Shown here piece after piece: positions 56,345 through 64,000 of a stretch of 64,000 bases of DNA (position 1 is its first letter; each line of letters begins with the position of its first letter). The notes under the pieces were generated by a model, which did no database searches, was not told where the DNA came from, and saw only the letters and a list, made by a program, of their open reading frames with translations. The translations under genes and the position numbers were made by a program. The stretch lies in assembly GCA_028819195.1 (NCBI GenBank), contig JAPPMF010000002.1, forward strand, positions 62,001-126,000, in the 5' to 3' direction. Source of the DNA: Bin55 sp028819195 (GTDB lineage Bacteria; Pseudomonadota; Gammaproteobacteria; Pseudomonadales; Azotimanducaceae).

Positions 56345-59299
56345 ATGAAATTCGAAACTACCGAGAAAGCACCAGCGTTGAGGAGTCCGTATGGCAACTT
56401 AAACTTAATGAATCTCCGTTTCATTACTGTTTTATTAGCGCTATTTGTGTTCGCGGGCACAGCGTCGCCGCAAACTGAAGATGAAGACGAAGTTGAAGAC
56501 GAAGAGGAAATGGAATCCTTGGTCGTTACAGGTTCTCGTCTAAGTGACGATTTAGGGGAACTTGCCGGACAGGTAATCGTTCTGACAACAGAAGATATTC
56601 GTGCGACCGGCGAGGTAACATTGGAACGTGTATTACGTCAATTACCAGAGAACTTAAACCCAACTACGGAACGCTATGGAAGTAGTTTGAACACAGTCTC
56701 AAACTTTACGGCTAGTTCAACGGTAAACCTCCGAGGATTGGGTAGTGAATCTACCTTAATTCTAGTTGATGGTAAACGGATCGGTTATAACGGCCTGTTG
56801 GGCGGAGTCACGGACGTTTCTTCGATCCCATTAAATCAAGTTGAACGGATTGAAGTGGTGCTTGATGGTGCTTCGGCTATCTATGGCTCCGATGCGGTTG
56901 GAGGTGTAGTCAACATTATCACCCGAAAGTCTTTTGAGGGTGTGGAACTCATGCTAAATTACGACACTCCGACTGAAGGTGGGTTTAATGAGACCCGATT
57001 AAGTGTGAGTACTTCACAGATGTATCAAGGTATGTACTTTAGAGGTTCTTATCAGCGTTCGATTCATACCGGTTTAGACGCTTCTGATCGTGAGTTGACT
57101 CTGTTTCAGCAATCGGCTTTCCCAGGACCTTCTCTACACATCCGTCATGCCTCTGGTACCTTTGGCGGTTGTTTTCCTGTGGCCTGGGAATTGAATGGAG
57201 ACATCTTGGTTCGTAACGAGTTTTTGGCTTTGTCTGCGGCTGATCAAGCCGCGGCTACTGGTTATTGCCATGCTATTCTCCCCGACGGGTTTAATGCTGA
57301 TTCCATGCTGGATGAAATCTCGGACTGGTCAGAACCTATGTGGGGAGCAGCAACCCAAGAAGGATATACAGTGTTACCGGACGTGACTAAAGATGGTTTC
57401 TTGTTCGGAGTGACCTACAATGCGTCGGATTCGATGTCGTTTGAAGCACGAGTAAGAGGAGAAAATCGTACAGTTCTTAACAATCGAGGATATATCTCCT
57501 TCATTGGTGAGTTATTTAAGTGGAACAATCCGTATAACCCTTTTAAACAAGATGTTGCGATCCGAGGACAACGCCGCGACTTGCCACAACCTTACGATGA
57601 AACTGAATCTTCCCATATAGACTTTGCATTAGATGTACAGGGCTCTTTAACCGACAATATACACTTTGAATTGAGCGTGGGACAAACGACTACTGATTCT
57701 GAAACCTATAGGCACAATAATTTAGATAGAAGCAGTTTGCGAGCGGGGACGGCTTCAGATGGCGTAACGCCGAGAATAGAGTATATTAGTGGTTTAACAC
57801 CGGAAGAGTGTGCAGCAATGGGCGGTACGGTGTCGTTTGGTCGTTGTCGGGTATTTCGTGAACCAGCGATCCCTGTGGATCCATTTGGAAATATATCGCA
57901 GTTTGTCGCCGAAGAACCTCTGAAAGCAACGAGTTATAACCGTCAGTTTCGCTTTGAAGGCTTAGTACGTTCAGAGTTGTTTGAAGTACCAGCCGGATTG
58001 TTCCGGGTATTAGTAGGTGTAAGTACAAATACGACCGAACTCGAAAGTTCAGCAGATTTTCAAGTAGGGAGTTTCCAGTCACCGATAGGCAATATTGCGC
58101 AGTTCCATAGTAAAGCTTCACGGTCTAACTCAGCAGTTTATGCAGAAGCAGTGCTCCCCGTGGTTAGTGAGGTGAATCCAACGGCTTTAGGTGAGCGATT
58201 AACAATGACTTTCTCGCTTCGAAATGACACCTATCAAGAAGCCGACATTTCATATTATGACACCTCACGGGACGGTGGTTCACATAATCCTGACAATGTA
58301 CCCGAACTGGCCTCGGAGACGACCGGAGGTGTAGGAATGGTATGGAACCCGATTGATTTCGTTCAAGTGAAGTTCAATTTTCAAAACGCGTTTGTTACAC
58401 CACAATTGAATCAACTACTTCGAGAAACTTATACCGGGCCTAACGCCCCCTTCCAGCAGATATGGTTAATTCAACCTGATGGTAGTCTGTCCATAAAGAA
58501 TTTGACAATATCAGAAGGAGGTAACCCGGACTTGGTATCGGAAACTGCAGATACTCAAAGCCTGGGTGTTAGTGTAGCTCCCGAGATGTTTCCGGGAACA
58601 AGATTGAGTGTAACTCACAGCCGCACCGCCTACAACAATCGTATCAACTATTTGAGAAACTTTCTGATTGACCCAAACAATTTACCAACTGGTACGGTTT
58701 ACAATCCCGATACCGATGAATATTATCAAGACCGACGGTGGGTTAATGTGTCCGAGGTTGAACGCGCCGGGTTGGATTATGAATTCCTATGGAATAGATC
58801 GACGGATCTGGGAGATTTTCATTTCAAGGTTCGACTTTCAACCATTTCGAAATATGAGTACGTTATAGATCCAAATGATCCCCAAAATGATGCGCGCGTA
58901 AGTGTGGTAGGTACAAGTAACGGAAGTACAATCGTTGGTGTCGTGTCGAAGCGTTCCGCCAATTTCAATTTTGGTTGGGCCACCGCCGGGCTGGATTGGT
59001 TTTTTGACATCTCGACACGTTCAAAGACTACTTTAGAGTATACCAATGTGAACCGTGTGTACACCCCACCAACAATCGCCGATCTGACGGTATCCTACAT
59101 TTTACCTTCAGGAGGATTTTTCCGGATACCAGAGTCATTAGCCGGTGGTCGTTTGGTGATGAATCTTACCAATTTGTTCGACGAGTACGGTTCGACTAAG
59201 CTTACGAATGCAGAGGGTGAATCGTTGCCACAGAGCAGTCCCGATGCTTCACCACTTTATGGACGTGTGTTCAACTTATCACTACATTTGTCGATATAA
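56345..59299 (+). CDS. TonB-dependent receptor (984 aa)
   Basis: Outer-membrane receptor. The plug domain is clear: MESLVVTGSRL (TonB box region), STVNLRGLGSESTLILVDGKR, EVVLDGASAIYGSDAVGGVVNIITRK. The barrel ends RVFNLSLHLSI. I start at ATG 56345, which has GGGA ten bases upstream; this leaves a 21-residue stretch before the hydrophobic signal segment (NLRFITVLLALFVFAG), so the real start could be ATG 56408 although no ribosome site precedes it. An acidic linker (EDEDEVEDEEEME) follows the signal. A strong terminator follows. Substrate unknown. Confidence 0.85.
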   Translation: MKFETTEKAPALRSPYGNLNLMNLRFITVLLALFVFAGTASPQTEDEDEVEDEEEMESLVVTGSRLSDDLGELAGQVIVLTTEDIRATGEVTLERVLRQLPENLNPTTERYGSSLNTVSNFTASSTVNLRGLGSESTLILVDGKRIGYNGLLGGVTDVSSIPLNQVERIEVVLDGASAIYGSDAVGGVVNIITRKSFEGVELMLNYDTPTEGGFNETRLSVSTSQMYQGMYFRGSYQRSIHTGLDASDRELTLFQQSAFPGPSLHIRHASGTFGGCFPVAWELNGDILVRNEFLALSAADQAAATGYCHAILPDGFNADSMLDEISDWSEPMWGAATQEGYTVLPDVTKDGFLFGVTYNASDSMSFEARVRGENRTVLNNRGYISFIGELFKWNNPYNPFKQDVAIRGQRRDLPQPYDETESSHIDFALDVQGSLTDNIHFELSVGQTTTDSETYRHNNLDRSSLRAGTASDGVTPRIEYISGLTPEECAAMGGTVSFGRCRVFREPAIPVDPFGNISQFVAEEPLKATSYNRQFRFEGLVRSELFEVPAGLFRVLVGVSTNTTELESSADFQVGSFQSPIGNIAQFHSKASRSNSAVYAEAVLPVVSEVNPTALGERLTMTFSLRNDTYQEADISYYDTSRDGGSHNPDNVPELASETTGGVGMVWNPIDFVQVKFNFQNAFVTPQLNQLLRETYTGPNAPFQQIWLIQPDGSLSIKNLTISEGGNPDLVSETADTQSLGVSVAPEMFPGTRLSVTHSRTAYNNRINYLRNFLIDPNNLPTGTVYNPDTDEYYQDRRWVNVSEVERAGLDYEFLWNRSTDLGDFHFKVRLSTISKYEYVIDPNDPQNDARVSVVGTSNGSTIVGVVSKRSANFNFGWATAGLDWFFDISTRSKTTLEYTNVNRVYTPPTIADLTVSYILPSGGFFRIPESLAGGRLVMNLTNLFDEYGSTKLTNAEGESLPQSSPDASPLYGRVFNLSLHLSI

Positions 59300-59312
59300 G
59301 TTAGGTTTCTTG

Positions 59313-59350
59313 CCAACTGACTTATCCAAGTCAGTTGGTAATTGTTTTTG
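59313..59350 (+). terminator. Rho-independent terminator after the TonB-dependent receptor
   Basis: An 11-bp perfect stem, CCAACTGACTT (59313-59323) with AAGTCAGTTGG (59328-59338) around ATCC, followed by TAATTGTTTTTGG. It begins 14 bases past the receptor stop. Confidence 0.8.
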
Positions 59351-59385
59351 GGGTATAGTCTATTTTCCAATTTATTTGGAATTTA

Positions 59386-60672
59386 GTGAAGGATTTATCA
59401 ATCTTTCTCTGGGATGCGTTATTGTTACTCGCCCCAGTTTTACTACTAGGATTATTCCTTTCTGGACTGATTCACGTATTTGTTTCGCGACATGCGTTTC
59501 AACGGTGGCTCAAGAAAGATAATCTACAATCAATCGCGACCAGTGCAGCGATTGGTGTACCGATTCCACTTTGTAGTTGTTCGGTTTTACCGGTAGTCGC
59601 AGAGATGCGTCAGAAAGGTGCGTCGCGTTCTTCCTGCATGTCATTTCTCATTACAGCGCCTGAAACTGGTGCTGATTCGATTTTGATCACCAATGTGTTT
59701 TTCGGTTGGGTTGCAGCGATTGTACGTCCTTTGGTTTCATTCATAACGGCTGTCATTACGGGCCTGCTTTGTATGAAATGGGCAAGACAAGATGTGCAAC
59801 CAAAGATGAACTCAGACAAGACACAAGATTGCTGTTCAGATGCTCCCGGTGAACATCAATTTTTAGTTCCCGATGAAAAGGACTGTTTTGTTAACTTAAA
59901 ACGGTTGCGCGAAGCGGCAGCTAATTCATGGAAAATGCTAGTCAATTCGGTCAAATCCGTGCAACGGATACGGCCACAATCTCGTCGTGCAGGTTTTCAT
60001 AGTACCTTCAGCAATAGTGGCGTGTTGAACGAGGACTCTTCTAAAAAACCACTGACGATCAGGACGATTTTGAGTCATGTCATGAGTTATGGATTCAAAA
60101 ATGTCGCGGACGACATTTTGTTCGCGTTGTTGGTGGGTCTACTGCTCGGCGGCATTTTGTATTTGATTTTCCCCACTGAGTTGTTGGATAAGTCGTGGGC
60201 ACAGTGGTTGTCATATCCGGTAATGATGTTGGTTTCGGTCCCCCTTTACATTTGTGCGAGTGCTAGTACCCCGATTGCAGCGGGGCTTGTTGCTGGTGGG
60301 TTAAGCCCAGGCGCCGCGCTGATTTTCTTAATGTCGGGTCCAGCGACAAACATGGCGACGATTTCTGTAATTAATTCTCAGTTTGGTGCACGTTTTACCG
60401 GAATCTATATTGGTGGTGTGATGGCAGTAACGTTGGTATTTGGGATTGTAGTAGATCTCTTTTTGCTAGCAACTGGCTTGCAAATCGCGGTCAATCTTTC
60501 AGAAGACCATGGACATGCCATTCAATTGCTGCAGTATGTGTCCTTAGCGATCTTTGCCGGACTAGTGATTTGGCGTTTTCGATCCGGTGCGTTACGCGCG
60601 GGTTGGAACGACATGACCGGGAATTTTCATTCGATTCGGGTACGCTTTGGTGGAGTTCGAAAGTCCACTTAA
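59386..60672 (+). CDS. SO_0444-type Cu/Zn efflux permease
   Basis: A 428-residue inner-membrane permease with about eight to ten hydrophobic segments, in the family annotated as SO_0444 Cu/Zn efflux transporters (ArsP/DUF318-like). Hallmark segments are GVPIPLCSCSVLPVVAEMR with a CSC metal-binding-like motif, KGASRSSCMSFLITAPETG, and in the second half CASASTPIAAGLVAGG and MSGPATNMATI. The hydrophilic loop between halves (about 140-220) contains scattered Cys and His. The GTG start at 59386 has only GGA upstream. It is separated from the TonB receptor gene by a terminator, so it is likely transcribed on its own. Confidence 0.8.
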   Translation: MKDLSIFLWDALLLLAPVLLLGLFLSGLIHVFVSRHAFQRWLKKDNLQSIATSAAIGVPIPLCSCSVLPVVAEMRQKGASRSSCMSFLITAPETGADSILITNVFFGWVAAIVRPLVSFITAVITGLLCMKWARQDVQPKMNSDKTQDCCSDAPGEHQFLVPDEKDCFVNLKRLREAAANSWKMLVNSVKSVQRIRPQSRRAGFHSTFSNSGVLNEDSSKKPLTIRTILSHVMSYGFKNVADDILFALLVGLLLGGILYLIFPTELLDKSWAQWLSYPVMMLVSVPLYICASASTPIAAGLVAGGLSPGAALIFLMSGPATNMATISVINSQFGARFTGIYIGGVMAVTLVFGIVVDLFLLATGLQIAVNLSEDHGHAIQLLQYVSLAIFAGLVIWRFRSGALRAGWNDMTGNFHSIRVRFGGVRKST

Positions 60673-60742
60673 ACGAGATATTGGTTAATTTGAGCTGAGT
60701 TCAGATCAACCGAAACGATAAACCGTTCCGCTCACACAAGGC

Positions 60743-61759
60743 TTAACGTCCGAGTTGTCGTTCGCGAATTTCATCGCGTTCTTTGCAATCTACACACTGA
60801 GTTGCGATCGGTCGCGCCTCTAGCCGGCGAATACCAATAGCAACCCCACAAGTTTCACAATAGCCATAATCGCCTGATTTAATCTTGTCGAGTGCACTGG
60901 TGATTTTTTGCTGTAATTGTCGTTCACGGTCGCGAGCTCGTAATTCGTTGTGAAACACGCTCTCTTGACCTCCTTGGTCAACCGGATCTGGCAAACTTTT
61001 CATTTTTTCCCGTTCTTTGGCCAGTTCGCTTTCTACCGAATGAGTAAGTGCTTCGCGCCATAGAGTCAAGATCTTCATAAAGTGCAACTGTTGACGCCGA
61101 GTCATATGTCCTTCTCGTTTCCTGAGTTTATAGGGTTTAAACACGACACTACCAAACCCGACAGAGATTGCTGGGGGTGCTGAGCTGGGAGTAGTCCTTG
61201 GTTGTTGCTGAGGAGTCGTTGACTTTGGAGTTTTAGTTGCAGTGGTACGACTGGTGGTCGTGGTTCGTTTTGTCGTTTTACGCTTTGATTCAGCCTTCGA
61301 TTTTGTTTGTTTGCTAGTACTTGTCTTTCGACTCTTCTCTTGAACTTTGGATCCTGTAGCAGAGGTTGTTGTTTTTTTGCGAGTCGTCTTTTTTTGAGCT
61401 TTGCTCGGTGTTGTCGCTGCTGTTTTGATACGGCTCGTTGTTGATTTTTTGTCGGCGGTCTTTTTGGGTTTTACTCCAGCTGATTGTGACTGAGTAGTTT
61501 TTACCCTAGTTGTGCGAGGCTTGGTGGCGGTAGTTTTAGTACGCCTCGTTGCTGCCTTCTTGCTAGTGGTTGTCTTAGTTTTCGCAGCAGTCCGCGATCG
61601 GGTGGGTTTTGCTTTGGTTACGCTTGGAGTTGTTGCCGACTTTTTGGTTTGCGTTGCCGTTGCTTTAGGTTTTACATTCCGTTCCGTGGTTTTCGACTTA
61701 GAACGACCTCTAGAAGCTTTCTTAACTTTGGATTCAGTTGCAGTTTTTGTTTCTGTCAT
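60743..61759 (-). CDS. dksA: DksA with a long Lys/Thr-rich N-terminal tail
   Basis: RNA polymerase secondary-channel factor that works with ppGpp. The DksA part is residues about 205-338: a coiled coil with tip PDPVDQGGQE, then the C4 zinc finger CETCGVAIGIRRLEARPIATQCVDC. It is fused to a 200-residue tail made almost only of Lys, Thr, Ala, Ser and Arg (KTTTSKKAATRRTKTTATKP style), like eukaryotic histone H1 tails and some bacterial AlgP/H1-like proteins. At the tip the usual DxxDxA reads DPVDQG: the alanine important in E. coli DksA (A76) is Gly. Divergent from sfsA with 72 bases between. Confidence 0.85.
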   Translation of the reverse strand: MTETKTATESKVKKASRGRSKSKTTERNVKPKATATQTKKSATTPSVTKAKPTRSRTAAKTKTTTSKKAATRRTKTTATKPRTTRVKTTQSQSAGVKPKKTADKKSTTSRIKTAATTPSKAQKKTTRKKTTTSATGSKVQEKSRKTSTSKQTKSKAESKRKTTKRTTTTSRTTATKTPKSTTPQQQPRTTPSSAPPAISVGFGSVVFKPYKLRKREGHMTRRQQLHFMKILTLWREALTHSVESELAKEREKMKSLPDPVDQGGQESVFHNELRARDRERQLQQKITSALDKIKSGDYGYCETCGVAIGIRRLEARPIATQCVDCKERDEIRERQLGR

Positions 61760-61831
61760 GAGTTACCACCAATCAACGTGTACGTATCGACTCAAAATTT
61801 AAAATAGTGTGAAATTCTACATCTAAATGGA

Positions 61832-62527
61832 ATGAAATTTGATCCCCCACTAAAAGAAGCGACTTTTTTGCGGCGTTACAAACGATTTTTTGCAGATGTC
61901 GAGACCAAAAATGGTGATCGCCTGACGATTCATTGTCCTAATACTGGAAAAATGACGGGCTGTGATATCCCCGATAGCAGAATATGGTATTCGACAAGTT
62001 CAAACAAAAATAGAAAACTGCCGGAAACTCTCGAACTGGTAGAGGTGAATTCTACCAACGGAGAAATCGTGTGTGTGAACACTCATCGCGCTAATCAATT
62101 GGTTGCTGAAGCATTAGCCAATCAAGCCTTACCACCTCTGAACAATACCAAACCACTCCGGAGAGAATGGACTGAACCGGGTGTTCATGGGAGATTCGAC
62201 TTTGGGAACGCAGAAATTGTCGTCGAAGTCAAAAGTGTCACCTGGAATCGAAATGGTATCGGTCATTTTCCTGATGCACCGAGCGCTCGTGCTACCAAGC
62301 ATATTCAAGGTTTAATGCACTGTTTAACAAAACGGAAACGTGCTATATTGTTCTTCTGTGTTCCACATACTGGTGTTTCCGCGGTAGACTTAGCCAAAGA
62401 TATCGATCCCGACTTTGCATGTGTGACCGTCGAAGCTGTAGAAAAAGGATTAGAAGTTTATGCCTTTCGTTGGCTACTGTCGCCACGAGAGTTTCGCTTA
62501 GAGAAAGCGTTACCGCTGCGGTTTTAA
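61832..62527 (+). CDS. sfsA: Sugar fermentation stimulation protein SfsA
   Basis: A 231-residue protein of the SfsA family, thought to be a nuclease-like or DNA-binding regulator of sugar use; its biochemical role is unsettled. Family patterns: FLRRYKRFFADVE, HCPNTGKMTGC, and EVKSVTW with the acidic residue of a PD-(D/E)XK-like fold, followed by FPDAPSARATKHIQ. It sits next to dksA, as in E. coli. Its stop overlaps the convergent kinase stop by four bases. Confidence 0.94.
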   Translation: MKFDPPLKEATFLRRYKRFFADVETKNGDRLTIHCPNTGKMTGCDIPDSRIWYSTSSNKNRKLPETLELVEVNSTNGEIVCVNTHRANQLVAEALANQALPPLNNTKPLRREWTEPGVHGRFDFGNAEIVVEVKSVTWNRNGIGHFPDAPSARATKHIQGLMHCLTKRKRAILFFCVPHTGVSAVDLAKDIDPDFACVTVEAVEKGLEVYAFRWLLSPREFRLEKALPLRF

Positions 62528-63525
62528 TCACCGTGAAATGCATTTGATACCTCACGATAGTATTCGCTGTTCTTAAATCGTGCACCAAAACTTGCGACTG
62601 TTCGTGAAGCGGCAAAGTTTGCAAATTTAGCACAACGAAGAAGATCCCATCGCTTCGTTAAACCCGTTAAAAAAGCCCCTGCGAACATATCGCCAGCACC
62701 AGTACAATCTACGGCTTCAATGGGACATCCCGACACTTTTTCTATCGATTGACCTGTACTCGCCACATAACATCCTCTACCTGCATCGGTGACTACTGCA
62801 ATATTGGTGTCATTGATGAGTTGTTGTAGTGCAGCTTCTATAGATCCCCGGTTAGCCCAACACTGCGCTTCGTCGACATTGCAAAACAAAACATCTAGTC
62901 CAAATTCACATATTTCCTGCAAGAATTCACGATATTCATCAATAATCAATACATCGGATAATGTCAACGCGAGTCGCCGCTTGAATTTTCTTGCTAACTT
63001 GGCGACTTTCAAAGCGGTAGCTTGGTTATTTGGAGTGCATGCCAAATAGGCTTCCAGAAATACTATTTCTGAATTTGCCACTTTCGCTTCGTCGACATGT
63101 TGTGGCGCTAGTTCTCCCGAAACACCGACTTCCGCTACCATGGTTCGCTCACCTTCTGGCGTGATGAAAACGAGGCAATGCCCTGTATGTGAACTCGGTG
63201 AAGTAGCGAAAGCTGAGACGTCGATCCCAGCGGAAGCCATTTCCTGATGGTAAGTAAAACCTTCGTGGTCTGGTGCCATTAAACCAAGAAACCCACATTT
63301 GCAGCCAAAACCCTGTGCAGCATAAATCGAATTGGCAACGGAGCCGCCAGCACTTGAGCGGGAAGGAACTGCTTCGAGAGTTGCTAGCAGTTTTTGCTTA
63401 CCGTCAAAGTCGATTTGATGTCGTCGGCCTTTGACGAATCCTTGAGAAACTAAAAAATTGTCGGTAACTTCATACTCGGTGTCCAACAGTGCATTACCGA
63501 TCCCGTAGACATCGAAATGAGTCAT
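62524..63525 (-). CDS. PfkB-family kinase, adenosine kinase-like
   Basis: A 333-residue ribokinase-type sugar/nucleoside kinase. The N-terminal FDVYGIGNALLDTEYEV and SAGGSVANSIYAAQ regions, and the C-terminal DCTGAGDMFAGAFLTGL (anion hole and catalytic Asp) are clear. The N-terminal GNALLD(x)... and GGSxANS patterns are those of the adenosine kinase-like branch, but substrate is not proven. It overlaps hemL by four bases (ATGA), so the two are probably co-translated. Confidence 0.85.
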   Translation of the reverse strand: MTHFDVYGIGNALLDTEYEVTDNFLVSQGFVKGRRHQIDFDGKQKLLATLEAVPSRSSAGGSVANSIYAAQGFGCKCGFLGLMAPDHEGFTYHQEMASAGIDVSAFATSPSSHTGHCLVFITPEGERTMVAEVGVSGELAPQHVDEAKVANSEIVFLEAYLACTPNNQATALKVAKLARKFKRRLALTLSDVLIIDEYREFLQEICEFGLDVLFCNVDEAQCWANRGSIEAALQQLINDTNIAVVTDAGRGCYVASTGQSIEKVSGCPIEAVDCTGAGDMFAGAFLTGLTKRWDLLRCAKFANFAASRTVASFGARFKNSEYYREVSNAFHGD

Positions 63526-64000
63526 TTGAGCGTGCGAAAAACCTCGTCGATAGCCTTTAAGGTAAACTCAAGATCTTCGGTTGTATGACACCCATTTATA
63601 AAACCACTTTCAAATGCCGACGGGGCGAAGTACACCCCGCGATCGAGCATGAGTTGAAAAAAGTGGCGATATTGCTCGGTACTGCATTGAGTTACCGTAT
63701 CGAAATTGTTGATGGTCGTCTGCTGTGTAAAGAAAAGACTGAACATGCCACAAGTGTGATTAGTCGTTAGATTAATCCCATGATTCTTGGCGAGTGCGCG
63801 GATAGCCGCGACGAAGTTCTCAGTTTTTTCGTTGAGCGACTGATAGAACTCGGTGTCAAGAGTATTAAGCAGGGCTAGTCCTGCCGCCATTGCGAGCGGA
63901 TTACCGGACAATGTACCGGATTGATAGATCGGTCCTTCTGGCGCTAAACTACTCATGATTTCGACCGACCCGCCATACGCCCCTACCGGCAGACCAGCGC
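63522..64000 (-). CDS. hemL: Glutamate-1-semialdehyde 2,1-aminomutase, C-terminal part
   Basis: The frame is open to the right edge; the N-terminal part, including the PLP-binding lysine, is outside the window. The visible 158 residues begin GLPVGAYGGSVEIMSSLAPE and contain GPIYQSGTLSGNPLAMAAG, which is diagnostic for HemL, and GMFSLFFT and DRGVYFAPSAFE near the end. HemL makes 5-aminolevulinate for haem by the C5 route. It is followed by the coupled PfkB-type kinase gene. Confidence 0.93.
   Translation of the reverse strand, partial: AGLPVGAYGGSVEIMSSLAPEGPIYQSGTLSGNPLAMAAGLALLNTLDTEFYQSLNEKTENFVAAIRALAKNHGINLTTNHTCGMFSLFFTQQTTINNFDTVTQCSTEQYRHFFQLMLDRGVYFAPSAFESGFINGCHTTEDLEFTLKAIDEVFRTLK

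Noticed and set aside
61512..61802. Hydrophobic 96-codon frame opposite the DksA tail
   Set aside because: Antisense reading of Lys/Thr repeats gives Val/Leu/Ala-rich nonsense; not a membrane protein.
1..64000. CRISPR arrays, rRNA genes or prophage
   Set aside because: No regularly spaced repeats, no rRNA signatures and no phage structural genes were seen.

Overview
The window looks like a chromosomal segment of a gammaproteobacterium with moderate GC (roughly mid-40s by eye; no count was made). The main evidence is gene order. From smpB to pcnB the genes follow the arrangement I know from Pseudomonas and, in parts, E. coli: smpB, ratA-ratB, bamE, recN, (hrcA) grpE-dnaK-dnaJ, dapB, carA-carB-greA, ftsH-glmM-tpiA-secG, tRNA-Leu, tRNA-fMet, rimP-nusA-infB-rbfA-truB-rpsO-pnp, then on the other strand pcnB-panB-panC-pgi-acs, and later dksA/sfsA. 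This backbone covers protein quality control and heat shock, ribosome rescue, outer-membrane assembly, pyrimidine/arginine and lysine precursors, cell-wall amino sugar, translation initiation, RNA decay and pantothenate synthesis. Several genes normally found at fixed places in this block are absent: fur, yhbY/rlmE, folP, panD and folK.

Left accessory part (1-9300): an overlapping pair of hypothetical genes on the minus strand, a PcfJ-like gene with a clear promoter, two large divergent TonB-dependent receptors (one Oar-like, with an N-terminal carboxypeptidase-regulatory domain) and a short-chain dehydrogenase. Conserved core (9300-48800): as listed above. Sigma-32-like promoters can be read directly in front of grpE, dnaK and ftsH, while no CIRCE site for HrcA was seen. 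Between the two tRNA genes sits an inserted two-gene module: a small Cache/PAS-like protein followed by a Cache-domain plus outer-membrane beta-barrel (autotransporter-like) gene that is cut by a single in-frame TAA.

Right accessory part (48800-60700): a TlpA-like thioredoxin lipoprotein gene, a decaying partial copy of it, an FMN-binding PPOX-family gene, remnants of two related insertion sequences, a decayed IS5-like transposase carrying two nonsense codons, a third TonB-dependent receptor and an SO_0444-type metal permease. The window ends with DksA carrying a long Lys/Thr-rich tail at its N-terminus, sfsA, a PfkB-family (adenosine kinase-like) gene and the C-terminal part of hemL.

The most unusual items are the Cache-barrel module with its in-frame stop, the initiator tRNA with a T1-T72 mismatch, the His-to-Cys change next to the catalytic Cys of CarA, the combined loss of folP and folK from their usual loci, and the histone-tail-like DksA with a changed coiled-coil tip. 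No CRISPR array, rRNA or prophage was seen. All calls are from reading the sequence; no database search was run.
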